Positions 23,068 through 32,388 of a DNA stretch of 40,845 nt are shown here, piece by piece (within the stretch, counting starts at the first letter, position 1; each line of letters opens with the position of its first letter). The notes under the pieces were generated by a model. The model saw nothing but the letters and a program-made list of their open reading frames with translations, had not been told where the DNA came from and did no database searches. Origin of the DNA: Clostridiales bacterium (GTDB taxonomy: Bacteria; Bacillota; Clostridia; Lachnospirales; Lachnospiraceae). The stretch covers positions 1-40,845 of the forward strand of contig JAHAJA010000040.1 of assembly GCA_018372435.1 (NCBI GenBank). The letters run 5' to 3'. Made by a program: the position numbers and the translations under genes.

Positions 23068-25212
23068 ATGATCCACAAGAATATGTTTTATACTAAGGGG
23101 ATACGTAATTTAGCAAAGACATCATTATCTTTATCTTTAGTTGTCATGTTAACTTTATCTTCAAGTTTTGCTGCACAAGCTAAAACACAAGAAAGTTCCA
23201 TTGCCGTAGACACATCTACCACTATCGCCTCTGACGAAAGACAGTCAAATTGGTCTTTTGACACTACTACTAAAAACGCAGATGGGAAAGCGAAACAATT
23301 GGCTGCCTTCTACGGTTGTACAAGTGTACAGTACGCTTTGATTCACAATGGTGAGATTGTAGTATCAGGCCAATCTGGTTTTGCTGATCGCGACAAAAAA
23401 AAGGCACCAACGAAAGATTCAATCTATGGTATAGGTTCCATCAGCAAGGTATTTACTACTGTTGCAATCATGCAGTTAGTTGAAAAAGGGATCTTAGATC
23501 TTGATACACCAGTAGTAAACTATATTCCGGACTTTAAAATGGCGGATGAACGTTATAAAGATATTACCGTTCGGATGTTAATCAATCACTCTTCTGGCTT
23601 GATGGGAAATCTTGTTAATAACACAATACTTTTCTATGATCCTGATTCCGTTAACACGGATGAGTTTCTTGAAAATCTTAGCACACAACGCTTAAAAGCT
23701 GACCCTGGTAGTTTCAGTGTATATTCGAATGATGGTTTTACTTTGGCAGAAATATTAGTAGAGCGAGTAACAAAATCTTCATTCACAAACTATATCTATG
23801 ATAACATAAGCAAGCCATTAGGATTATCCAATACTAAGACACCACAGAGTGGTTTTCCAAGGCTACAACTGGCTAAAGCGTATTATGATGCAGATGCATT
23901 ACCTGCTGACTATGCAAACTTCATTGGTGCAGGTGGACTTTATTCCACTGCTGAAGACCTCTGTCACTTTCTAGATATCTTCATGCATGATAATGAGGTC
24001 ATAAGTGAAGATTCCGTAAAGGCAATGGCCAATCCAGAATACCTAAATGGCTTATGGGGTAATGATGGAGATAATATTATTAACTACGGACTTGGTTGGG
24101 ATAGTGTAAAACTATATCCGTTCTCTAATTACGATATCCAAGCATTTGCTAAAGGTGGCGATACCTATTCATACCATGGAAACGTTGTTACAATTCCAGG
24201 ATACGACCTAGGTGTAGCGGTATTAACTTCTGGTGGTTCAAGTACTATAGACCAATTATTGTGTGACTCTATTCTACTTAGTGCTCTTCAAGAAAATGGG
24301 GTAATCAAAGAACTTGTTAAAGACCCTACACCTTCTGCACCTGTTAAAACAACAATGCCCGATTTCTATAAGAGTTATGCTGGTTTTTATGCCAATGTAA
24401 TGGAATCCTTTAATATCGAGTTTACAGAAGATAATTCTTTTATGATCAAGTATGATAACGAATCACCTGGCATAGAATTCGCCTATACTGGAAATGGTGT
24501 CTTCAAAGATAGTACTGGTTCCACCGAATATACATTCAAGAAACTAGCAAACGGGAAAACCTATCTGAACATAAAAGCAACTTCTAATGTACCAGGTTTT
24601 CCAACTATGTTACAGGATACCCTCTATGCCCAAAGAATTGACGATAATCCAGTTTCAGAAAGCGTCACAGCTGCATGGAAAGCAAGAGAAGGTAAGAAAT
24701 ACTACGTGATTAATGAAAAATACTCATCACAATTGTATTTATCTGAATTATGCACTTCCTTTGAGTTCGATAATCTCAAAGAGGGTTATTTCTATAACTT
24801 CACAATGGTTGATGAGAATACCTTAGAACAACGTCTTGAGTTACCTATGGCATTGGGACGTGATTTAACCGATATTAAGATGTATGAAGAAAATGGCATA
24901 GAATATCTGAAGGCGAATTCCTCAATAGCAATATCCGAAGATGCCATTAAGAATCTATCTTCCAAGAAATCCTTCAAAGTTACAATTGATGATAACTCTT
25001 ATGCTAAATGGTTTAAGATTCCTGCTTCCTATGCTAAAAAGAAGATTAAAGTTACCATTCCTAAAAAAGCTGGGTTTGCTGTATACGATAGCGAAGGCAT
25101 TGTAGTTTTCTTATCTACAATTTCATCAAACAAAACAATTACTCTACCTAAAGGTGGCACAATTGTATTCTCAGGCAATGCAGGTTCAACTTTCTCAGTA
25201 AATTACAAGTAA
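23068..25212 (+). CDS. Secreted serine beta-lactamase-fold hydrolase
   Basis: 714 residues. A signal peptide (basic start, hydrophobic 17-33, AAQA-K cleavage near residue 39) exports it. Residues ~75-410 are a class C beta-lactamase/D-Ala-D-Ala carboxypeptidase-like domain: the nucleophile motif S124-I-S-K127, the tyrosine motif Y219-S-N221, and YHGN near residue 370 in place of the KTG/HxG motif. The remaining ~300 residues hold a beta-rich lipocalin-like region and a C-terminal SFKVTIDD ... VNYK domain with no clear family. Possible substrates are peptidoglycan peptides, D-amino-acid esters or lipids; resistance to antibiotics is not implied. SD AAGGAG lies 5 bases before the ATG. Confidence 0.9.
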   Translation: MIHKNMFYTKGIRNLAKTSLSLSLVVMLTLSSSFAAQAKTQESSIAVDTSTTIASDERQSNWSFDTTTKNADGKAKQLAAFYGCTSVQYALIHNGEIVVSGQSGFADRDKKKAPTKDSIYGIGSISKVFTTVAIMQLVEKGILDLDTPVVNYIPDFKMADERYKDITVRMLINHSSGLMGNLVNNTILFYDPDSVNTDEFLENLSTQRLKADPGSFSVYSNDGFTLAEILVERVTKSSFTNYIYDNISKPLGLSNTKTPQSGFPRLQLAKAYYDADALPADYANFIGAGGLYSTAEDLCHFLDIFMHDNEVISEDSVKAMANPEYLNGLWGNDGDNIINYGLGWDSVKLYPFSNYDIQAFAKGGDTYSYHGNVVTIPGYDLGVAVLTSGGSSTIDQLLCDSILLSALQENGVIKELVKDPTPSAPVKTTMPDFYKSYAGFYANVMESFNIEFTEDNSFMIKYDNESPGIEFAYTGNGVFKDSTGSTEYTFKKLANGKTYLNIKATSNVPGFPTMLQDTLYAQRIDDNPVSESVTAAWKAREGKKYYVINEKYSSQLYLSELCTSFEFDNLKEGYFYNFTMVDENTLEQRLELPMALGRDLTDIKMYEENGIEYLKANSSIAISEDAIKNLSSKKSFKVTIDDNSYAKWFKIPASYAKKKIKVTIPKKAGFAVYDSEGIVVFLSTISSNKTITLPKGGTIVFSGNAGSTFSVNYK

Positions 25213-25214
25213 TT

Positions 25215-25292
25215 TACTCAAACCTCACACTTGAATTTTTTGGGGTGTAGCTAACTACTCTAAATGAAGTTTTAATGTGCGAAGTTTGAGTA
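25215..25292. repeat. Intergenic inverted repeat, copy C
   Basis: TACTCAAACCTC (from 25215) is inverted in GAAGTTTGAGTA (25281-25292) with small differences. Its left arm 25216-25235 matches 15893-15912 in inverse orientation at 19 of 20 bases. It lies straight after the serine hydrolase stop, ahead of that gene's terminator. Confidence 0.5.
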
Positions 25293-25330
25293 TATAAAGG
25301 TTCTAAAAATAACTACAAATGTTATGTATT

Positions 25331-25381
25331 GAAGAGGTTGTTGCAAAACAGGTGAAACACTCGTTTTGCAACAACCTCTTC
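25331..25381. terminator. Bidirectional terminator (TGTTGCAAAA family)
   Basis: A perfect 19-bp stem: GAAGAGGTTGTTGCAAAAC (25331-25349) with GTTTTGCAACAACCTCTTC (25363-25381), 13-base loop. It lies between the convergent serine hydrolase and VWA genes. Confidence 0.9.
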
Positions 25382-25453
25382 TCTTATAAAACCATTATGA
25401 TTGTCTTTTATTGGTGTAAATGGATTTATAGCCTCACATGTATTATCACTCAC

Positions 25454-27133
25454 TTACATCTGTGCATCAAACAGATTCTTAAGTTTATATACTACATCAT
25501 CCGAGTCAGCGTTAATACTCGCAGCTTCATTAATCGATGATATCGTTTCAAGTGCTTCAATATCAGCATTATATCCAATGGTGTAAACAGGGATCTTATA
25601 CGTTTTTAATATTCCTGTTATCTTTTTCATACTTAATCCAGAATTAGTTTCTCCATCACTTAACAAGAATAACATCAATTTGGTATCTGGGTTTTTCGCC
25701 TTCTCTTCTAGTAGCATATTCAATGCTACCGTTAACGCATCAAAAGATGCGGTTGCACCACCTTCTTGCAAATCCGTAACTGCTCCAGTGAATAAAGATC
25801 TTTGATTTAAGTCAAATTTTGCAATTGGTAAGTTAACATATACTTTACTATCGTAACTTACAAGCCCTATACTATTTTCGTTGTTTATATACTTAGAACC
25901 ATTGATTAAAGAGGTCTTTAATTGGTTTAGTGGTTCTCCACTCATACTACCTGAAACATCTGCGACAAAAACTGCAGTAATACTTCTACCTGAATCTTTG
26001 TTTTCCTTCCACAATTTTTGAGCTGATATGATTGTTGAACCATCATACTCAGGGAAACTGCTCTTATAGTCACCCATACCATTGAATCCATATTTGGTAG
26101 CTAATTCTTGCGATTCTTTGGTTTCACAGTAGGAAACAAACAAATCCATTGCTTCTTTCTTGTCCTTACTTAATTTACCAATTGCATATAAGGGGTTATC
26201 ATGCCTTACACCATATGGGATAAACTCATACTGGGTTCTTAAATCTGTGTCATTCTTATATAATTGATATTCAATTATCATACCTGTTAACGAACCAGAC
26301 TTAGCAGATTCACGCATCTGTAATGTTGTATAAGCTACGAATGGAACATTCGTCTGGAATTGTTGGAACCCTTCTATTGCTGTTTCGCTAAGAATATCCG
26401 ATGAATCATATGCATTCAATGTTGATAGAAGAAAATTCATACCTGCTGAACTGGATAATGGATTGGTATACCCCATAGCAATTCTATTATCTGCTGTTGC
26501 CTGGGTAATTGTTTTCATATTCACTTCACCATAATTCTTAGTAATATCATTCACAACGGATTTGGTTAGTAATACACCAGCGACATTACCTACCATACGG
26601 TCTGTAACTACCGAAATATCTGCACCTTCTGCTTCAATAATCTTACCCCACAAATCATTCGACGGTGTAAATGCATCTGGGAGGTATTTGCCTGAGATAA
26701 TATAATCAGTTCCTAATCCAGAAGCAATTGATCGAACGGAAATAGCTACTGTTTTACCATCAACCTTGTTATCTTGCTTATTAAACTCCTTAGCCATCGT
26801 TGATAACCAACTATCTGATCCTTCTCCTGCCTTTTCTGGTGAAGAGAAGATCTCGATTACAATATCAGCATTGCCTTCTACTGACAACGGATATTTTGAT
26901 ATGTCAGGAAGTTCTTCCTTTAGATCTGTCTCTTCCAATTCTACATTGGCTTTTCTTGCCGGAATATTGGATACATCAATCTTGTTTAAGTATTTAGCTA
27001 GTTTCTTATTTGCTTGATCTATTGTCATAACAGCCGTATCATCATTGGAATTCGTAGATGATATTACTGCGAATATTACAACAAACGATATTAATGCGAT
27101 AACAACAAACGCTAATATATTCTTTTTTTGCAT
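25454..27133 (-). CDS. Solute-binding-like plus von Willebrand A domain protein
   Basis: 559 residues from ATG 27133, which has the purine-rich SD AAAGGG; a TTG-started frame ten codons longer is less likely. One N-terminal membrane anchor (about residues 5-26) or uncleaved signal places the rest outside; there is no lipobox Cys. Residues ~65-360 resemble an extracellular solute-binding protein (ADIVIEIFSSPEKAGEGS, DAFTPSNDLWGKII, MGYTNPLSSSAGMNFLLSTL). Residues ~385-555 are a VWA domain with the MIDAS motif DVSGSMS near residue 392, a Thr in GGATAS and LSDGETNSG. The VWA fold binds a metal-dependent protein partner. It lies 33 bases after a membrane-helix protein gene, so both probably act together. 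Role unknown. Confidence 0.85.
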   Translation of the reverse strand: MQKKNILAFVVIALISFVVIFAVISSTNSNDDTAVMTIDQANKKLAKYLNKIDVSNIPARKANVELEETDLKEELPDISKYPLSVEGNADIVIEIFSSPEKAGEGSDSWLSTMAKEFNKQDNKVDGKTVAISVRSIASGLGTDYIISGKYLPDAFTPSNDLWGKIIEAEGADISVVTDRMVGNVAGVLLTKSVVNDITKNYGEVNMKTITQATADNRIAMGYTNPLSSSAGMNFLLSTLNAYDSSDILSETAIEGFQQFQTNVPFVAYTTLQMRESAKSGSLTGMIIEYQLYKNDTDLRTQYEFIPYGVRHDNPLYAIGKLSKDKKEAMDLFVSYCETKESQELATKYGFNGMGDYKSSFPEYDGSTIISAQKLWKENKDSGRSITAVFVADVSGSMSGEPLNQLKTSLINGSKYINNENSIGLVSYDSKVYVNLPIAKFDLNQRSLFTGAVTDLQEGGATASFDALTVALNMLLEEKAKNPDTKLMLFLLSDGETNSGLSMKKITGILKTYKIPVYTIGYNADIEALETISSINEAASINADSDDVVYKLKNLFDAQM

Positions 27134-27166
27134 CTTTTTTTCCCTTTCCCCTCGGTTCAACAATCA

Positions 27167-27877
27167 TTATAATAATTGTTTCATATTATTCACTACATCT
27201 TTAAATACTGCTAAATCATCGGAATCAGCCTGCGTACCATCGCTTAATTTAGATAATTGCATTAATAACTTATCAAATTCTAATAGAATCGTTTCATTAT
27301 CATTCACTTTTTCCCTTATGTAATTTACTTGCTCCATATAAACGGCATGTTTTTCTGCATTTCCTTTTTGATTAATCTGAGTAAATTCTTGTTGATCAAA
27401 GACTGATATGGCATTGATTATACTTTTTACATTAGAAAACAAAAGATTTTCAACTTTACCAATCACATCTTTTAAACCATACGCATCTTCATCCTCCTCC
27501 TTGAATTTAATATAGATAATATTCTTTAAGGATTCTTTCTTCTTGAGTAATCTGGATATTTGATTCTTAGTTGTATTAATTTCATTATTCAGTATATTCT
27601 TATTCAATAACTCCGTTAATACCTCAATCATATCCTCTGGTTTATGAAGATCTTGTATAGAAAACTCATATTTCGCTTCTTTTGAATGTAAGAAACGGTA
27701 ATTTCCATAAAAAAACAAAATCACACTCATGAGAAGTATTGTATAACCAAAAGCTCTCTTAATCGCAGTATCTTCACCTAACATTATTCCCATAAAAGCA
27801 TTGGAAAACGCAAAAATATTAACAATAGCTATTCCAAAATTAAGTAGACAAAGTTTTACCACTAATTTCCTGTTCAT
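27167..27877 (-). CDS. Two-helix membrane protein with long helical domain, VWA partner
   Basis: 236 residues, not assigned to a family with confidence. Two membrane helices lie near residues 8-30 and 42-60. The rest is a charged, almost entirely helical region, likely coiled coil (NEINTTKNQISRLLKKKESL, EDEDAYGLKDVIGKVENLL, REKVNDNETILLEFDKLL). The general shape is like XpaC-type proteins that accompany TelA or VWA genes, but no diagnostic motif is seen. SD AAGGAGG lies 7 bases before the ATG. It is the first gene of a two-gene operon with the SBP-VWA gene. Confidence 0.75.
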   Translation of the reverse strand: MNRKLVVKLCLLNFGIAIVNIFAFSNAFMGIMLGEDTAIKRAFGYTILLMSVILFFYGNYRFLHSKEAKYEFSIQDLHKPEDMIEVLTELLNKNILNNEINTTKNQISRLLKKKESLKNIIYIKFKEEDEDAYGLKDVIGKVENLLFSNVKSIINAISVFDQQEFTQINQKGNAEKHAVYMEQVNYIREKVNDNETILLEFDKLLMQLSKLSDGTQADSDDLAVFKDVVNNMKQLL

Positions 27878-28211
27878 GTAAAAACCTCCTTATCTGATAC
27901 AATCATACCTGTTTATTACAATACATGTCAATACACTTTTACATTTTCTTCGTTTATATAGTGTTTGTTTCCAGAATAAGAATCAAGTCCAACTTGAGGA
28001 GGATTCAAATTAGCGGCATATTCTTAGCTAACTACATTCATATGCAAAAAAACAAGCTTACTTCACGGAATGCCATATGTGAACATACATGTTCACATAT
28101 AACACACTGCTTAGCAAGCTTATCTTTATATTGCGTTTATTTCATTGGCTTTCATAACCTAGTCGTGTAGTTAATACGTATGTTACAACCGCCCTTTACA
28201 ATGATTTTCTT
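27878..28211. other. Non-coding gap after the GH2 gene
   Basis: It holds the promoter of the two-gene unit at 25454-27877, a short imperfect stem around 27987-28010 and the long palindrome at 28044-28121. I find no ORF. Confidence 0.5.
28044..28121 (-). terminator. Palindrome, possible GH2 terminator
   Basis: A perfect 12-bp dyad ATATGTGAACAT / ATGTTCACATAT (28075-28086, 28089-28100) with a 2-base loop lies inside outer AAGCTT repeats (28044-28049, 28116-28121). On the minus strand the outer repeat runs into GTTTTTTTGC. A regulator-binding site is the alternative. Confidence 0.45.
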
Positions 28212-31088
28212 TTATAGAATTTCTTTTAATTCATCTAACTGTAATTCTTTCGTTGGCGCAAAAGAATCCGATAACATATAATTTACTACACTCTCTGCAA
28301 AGTGTTGTACTTCAATATGATCATAGATTTCATACAAACGACTTGTACAAACCATAAGGTTACCATTCTTAACGTTAGCCTCGAATAATAGTCCTAATTT
28401 ATGATTTCTCTCAATGTTATCAATCATCTGAACGATTGGACGATACTGCGCATTCGTCTCATCAAGTATTGCCATATCAGCATGACTAACAATATGATAC
28501 CATTGTGGCGTTGAATAGAATTCACATGGGAATTGTTTTAGGGCACCATGCTCTTGATTATTAAGTAATCCCATAGTTCCTACTGGTTCCGGCTTCTTCA
28601 TCCATTCAGAAATTGATCGAAACATTGGGTAACACCAAAAGTCTGAGCAATAGAAACCTTCGATGCTCTTTGTTACCTTGTTAGGAAGATATAAAACATT
28701 CGCTCCTTCTTCTAGCAAGGTAGAAGCGCGATCAAAGTCTCTTGTTATCCACACCTTCTTACCATCTCGTTCAATACAGCTATCATATTCTAAATCTTCT
28801 CTTGTAAGAACCGGATTACTAATTGCCGGATAACACCATAGATCGTAATCTTTATCTATACTCGTTCCTTCTGAGAACAGATGCAATTTCATCTTTGTTA
28901 TAGTTTTAACTATCGGCATTGTGAACATTACGGTTCCTAAATCAGCAAGTCCGGATACCTTGTTATCAACTTTAATGGCGCCTTTTTCTATAACCTGATC
29001 TTCTGTGTGTACTTCCCATATAATCTCATCTGCTGTGAAGGCCTTATCTTTAAAGTAACTTAACTTAATATCAAAGGTAACCATTTCTCCCGCTTGATAT
29101 ATATAAGTAGGAATTCTAGCCAACACTACTTCATCATTACAGTAACTTCTCCATTCCTTAGCAGTTACCATCCCCTTAGAATCCATGAATGCATCTAAGA
29201 TACCAACAAGGGCCGTTCCTTGTCCAGAGAAATCTTGTAGATCAAGTAATTGAAATCCCGCCAGATTACCAGAAGCAAAGGCCGCCTCTAACTCTTCCTT
29301 ATAACATGCAACTGCCAATTTTCCCGTAGCTTCAAAATACTGGTTCGCTAAATCTCCCAAACCTTTTTCTTCTAATCTCTCGCGAAAGATGCCAAAGTTC
29401 TCAGCTTTTAAAACTCCTGTATATTTGTCCATCTCTTTAAAATTAGGATACATAGCATATTGACCTATCTCATGAGACACTACTGGTATATGGGAAACTA
29501 ATTCTTCTCCTTCCTCATTCATCTCAACAGTCTTTGTTCCTGTTCCATATTGAATCTCTATTGTTTTCTTTGCACTACCTGTTTTGCTATCCTCCGTTTC
29601 CTTTGGAAGAATTACATCATCATAATCTTTACAAGTACCTGGCATAGTCATCTGTACATGACCTAATGGCGCATCACACATGCCATAAGAACCACGGAAT
29701 AGACGAGTCTTGCTAAAACGTACCCCACTGAAGAAATCATCTTCTGGTATAATTACTGGTGCATGTTGAAAGTTGTTAGATCCTTGCGTATAGAGTGGCC
29801 TTGGATCACGTCTCTTATAATTACGAATAATCTCGCCCATCTTCTCTTTACTACCCCAAAGTTCATTACCAAGGGACATCATAACGTAAGATGCATGGTT
29901 TCCATAGTTATCAAGCATACGTTCACCTTCACGAATTAGATACTGTTGCTCTTCTTCATTATGATTTTCGTAACTTTCATCTGTTAACGTTCCCCAGAAT
30001 GGTAATTCTGGTTGCATATAGATTCCTAATAAATCAGCTGCTGTAAATGCTGCTTCTGGTGGACAACAAGTATGATAACGATAGTGATTAATTCCATAAC
30101 TTTTCGAAATCTTTAGTACCCGAATCCACTCTTCCACTGTGGTTGGCGCTGCACCTGTTAGTGGGAAGATAAGACCATCATGCTTTCCTCTTAAGAATGT
30201 CTTAGTTCCATTGATCGTAAAGTGATATCCTTCTGATGAGAACTTACGTAGTCCAGTAAACACTGTCATAACTTCCTGATTATCTACATCGGTAATTTCT
30301 AATTCATAACAAACAGGTGAAAACTCACTCCATAATTTTGCATCATCTCCAATTTCATATGTAAGATCAACTATGTTCTTACCTGGATTTACATTTATTG
30401 AATAAGAAACTTCACTAACTTGATTTCCTGATCGGATTGAATCCTTCTCATCAAGGTATTTCTCTACTGCTTTTACATGGAACGTACTCCTAGCAATGGT
30501 ATTTGTTTCATTCTCAATTGTAGTATGTAGACGGAATGACTTCGTCTCCATCTCAGAATACACTTGTACATTACGTACATAGATCTGATTATACACCTGT
30601 AATTCTAATCTGCCAGTAATACCATTCCAATTTGTTTGTGTATCTGGAGAAGTTAAATGTCCCCCTTTAGTCGGATAGTCGGTATTACTTACTAGTACCG
30701 TCAATGTAAAGGTTTCTTTCCCTATAAAATCAGTTAAATCGTACGTATGAGGTGTCGATAAACTATCCCCCTCACCAATATAGATTCCATCAATCCAAAC
30801 TTTAGTCAAACGCGTTCTCTCTAAGAAAAGAACAATCTTCTTACCAATATCAGCTGATGAGATGGTAACTTCTTTAGAAAACCATGCAAAACCCTCAAAA
30901 GGATAAACTTGTGTTAAGCAACCCTCCTCACGGTCTAAGTTAATCTCGCCCTTCTTACTAAGCGCGGTTGTAGAAGGTAACTCAATAGTATCTTGTAAAC
31001 TTGCTTGGTATAGTGCCTTTTCAATACCAGCCTTGTCTTTATCTAACTCAAAATTCCATAATCCACTTAGATTATATTTCTTAATCAT
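28212..31088 (-). CDS. Glycoside hydrolase family 2 enzyme
   Basis: 958 residues from ATG 31088, 6 bases after SD GGAGG; an ATG two codons earlier abuts the SD. No signal peptide, so cytosolic. Domain order: jelly-roll sugar-binding domain (about 1-185), Ig-like domain (about 190-290), TIM barrel from FLRGKHDG (about 297), and C-terminal beta domains. The acid/base is the Glu of LGNELWGS (about residue 408) and the likely nucleophile the Glu of SHEIGQYA (about 540). GH2 members cleave terminal beta-galactose, -glucuronic acid, -mannose or related sugars. The SHEIGQ nucleophile region and HYRYHTCCPPEAAF loop differ from LacZ and GusA, so the substrate cannot be named; plant-polysaccharide oligomers are a fair guess. 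Confidence 0.88.
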   Translation of the reverse strand: MIKKYNLSGLWNFELDKDKAGIEKALYQASLQDTIELPSTTALSKKGEINLDREEGCLTQVYPFEGFAWFSKEVTISSADIGKKIVLFLERTRLTKVWIDGIYIGEGDSLSTPHTYDLTDFIGKETFTLTVLVSNTDYPTKGGHLTSPDTQTNWNGITGRLELQVYNQIYVRNVQVYSEMETKSFRLHTTIENETNTIARSTFHVKAVEKYLDEKDSIRSGNQVSEVSYSINVNPGKNIVDLTYEIGDDAKLWSEFSPVCYELEITDVDNQEVMTVFTGLRKFSSEGYHFTINGTKTFLRGKHDGLIFPLTGAAPTTVEEWIRVLKISKSYGINHYRYHTCCPPEAAFTAADLLGIYMQPELPFWGTLTDESYENHNEEEQQYLIREGERMLDNYGNHASYVMMSLGNELWGSKEKMGEIIRNYKRRDPRPLYTQGSNNFQHAPVIIPEDDFFSGVRFSKTRLFRGSYGMCDAPLGHVQMTMPGTCKDYDDVILPKETEDSKTGSAKKTIEIQYGTGTKTVEMNEEGEELVSHIPVVSHEIGQYAMYPNFKEMDKYTGVLKAENFGIFRERLEEKGLGDLANQYFEATGKLAVACYKEELEAAFASGNLAGFQLLDLQDFSGQGTALVGILDAFMDSKGMVTAKEWRSYCNDEVVLARIPTYIYQAGEMVTFDIKLSYFKDKAFTADEIIWEVHTEDQVIEKGAIKVDNKVSGLADLGTVMFTMPIVKTITKMKLHLFSEGTSIDKDYDLWCYPAISNPVLTREDLEYDSCIERDGKKVWITRDFDRASTLLEEGANVLYLPNKVTKSIEGFYCSDFWCYPMFRSISEWMKKPEPVGTMGLLNNQEHGALKQFPCEFYSTPQWYHIVSHADMAILDETNAQYRPIVQMIDNIERNHKLGLLFEANVKNGNLMVCTSRLYEIYDHIEVQHFAESVVNYMLSDSFAPTKELQLDELKEIL

Positions 31089-31349
31089 ATCCATCCTCCG
31101 ATTACTGTAGATTATCCGTAACTATTTAAACTTATATTCCAAGAAGGACATAGCCGAATAGTTGCGATATGCCTGATTGTATTATATCAAATATATTCCC
31201 TAGTGAGTACAATGGAAACTAGACCTTCGTCATGTACTTATTAGACTTTGTATTGCATCTAATTTATTACGGTTATTTCACAATATTTAATAACAAGGCC
31301 TTCCTATCCCGAATAAGATACCATAGACAGAAAAAAAAGGAGCGATTTT

Positions 31350-32384
31350 ATGTCTATTCTATATGCTTCCTTACTAAACAATAATATTTTGTTAATTAAT
31401 CTGGCGATTACAAGTTGTTGCCTAATAATTGTACTTTTAATACAGTATCTTACGAAAAAAGCACGTATGTATTCCACCTTGCCTATAAAAGAATCTCTAG
31501 AATCTAAAGCTTCCACTGAAAAGGAGCTTCCAAGTGTAGGAATGCAAACAATTATGCAACAAATTCCTTTCGACTTAGAAGAATATGGTCTTATATATAA
31601 TATGAAGTACGATTTCTTCACCAATACAAATTCTTGTAAGAAAAGAATCTTTGGTGCTTGTAGATTATATGATGAATCTGCTGCTCCACTTGGTGTAATT
31701 ATTGATCTTGAGAATATATATTTTGACTATAACAACAAGCATTGGCTAATTCAGCTGCAAAAAGGACAATACGGTCTAGCTAGTGGCGGTGAAATTAGCA
31801 TATATCAAACTACTTTAGATTCTATCTTCATATCAGGGTATTTTCATGGAAGTTTCTATGAGAGCAATACAGATGAAGACCCTTTATTAGTATCGTATTC
31901 TATTATGAATAGAAATGATGTTTTCCTAACAAGAAAAAGTAGTTCCTGGTGTGTGAATAGTTATCGATTAGGAAGTTTTACAGAACCCGAAGATCTTACC
32001 ATGCACATTCGCATCACATTTCCTACATTAGGCATGTGCCAAGCATTTTATGCTTCATTAATTGACCTAGGTTATGAAGCCGAGACAATTACAACACGTC
32101 ACACTTCAATTTACTTTATCTTTGATGAACCAAAATCACCACAACCACTCACTCGTAATATCTTGACAACATATATCATGCAGAAAAATAACTTTTCCTA
32201 TATAACTGCCTACGATTACATTACACAGGACTATTCCGAAACCTTCTCAAAATTAGCTTATCTAAAAAATTACTTTCCCGAGATGTATCAGGAGATCATA
32301 AAGATAGGGCAACCTGCAGAGATGTATGATGATTACACACAGATTGCCAACTACCTAGGGCATTCTAAAGAGGGCAATTCTTGA
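31350..32384 (+). CDS. DUF4474 protein with N-terminal membrane helix
   Basis: 344 residues. A membrane helix at about residues 12-36 is followed by a linker and the DUF4474 domain near residues 75-315. Diagnostic stretches are EEYGLIYNMKYDFF, FGACRLYDESAAPLGVIIDL, NKHWLIQLQKGQYGLASGGE and ISIYQT. The domain's function is unknown; it occurs mainly in Clostridia. The C-terminal part (RNILTTYIMQKNNF, KNYFPEMYQEII) is helical. SD AAAGGAG is well placed before ATG 31350. Its stop lies only four bases from the stop of the convergent amidohydrolase gene, leaving no room for a terminator in between. Confidence 0.88.
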   Translation: MSILYASLLNNNILLINLAITSCCLIIVLLIQYLTKKARMYSTLPIKESLESKASTEKELPSVGMQTIMQQIPFDLEEYGLIYNMKYDFFTNTNSCKKRIFGACRLYDESAAPLGVIIDLENIYFDYNNKHWLIQLQKGQYGLASGGEISIYQTTLDSIFISGYFHGSFYESNTDEDPLLVSYSIMNRNDVFLTRKSSSWCVNSYRLGSFTEPEDLTMHIRITFPTLGMCQAFYASLIDLGYEAETITTRHTSIYFIFDEPKSPQPLTRNILTTYIMQKNNFSYITAYDYITQDYSETFSKLAYLKNYFPEMYQEIIKIGQPAEMYDDYTQIANYLGHSKEGNS

Positions 32385-32388
32385 TTGA

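Noticed and set aside
23068..25212. Antibiotic-resistance beta-lactamase
   Set aside because: Only the fold and SxxK/YxN motifs are shared; the large size and YHGN third motif point to a different hydrolase.
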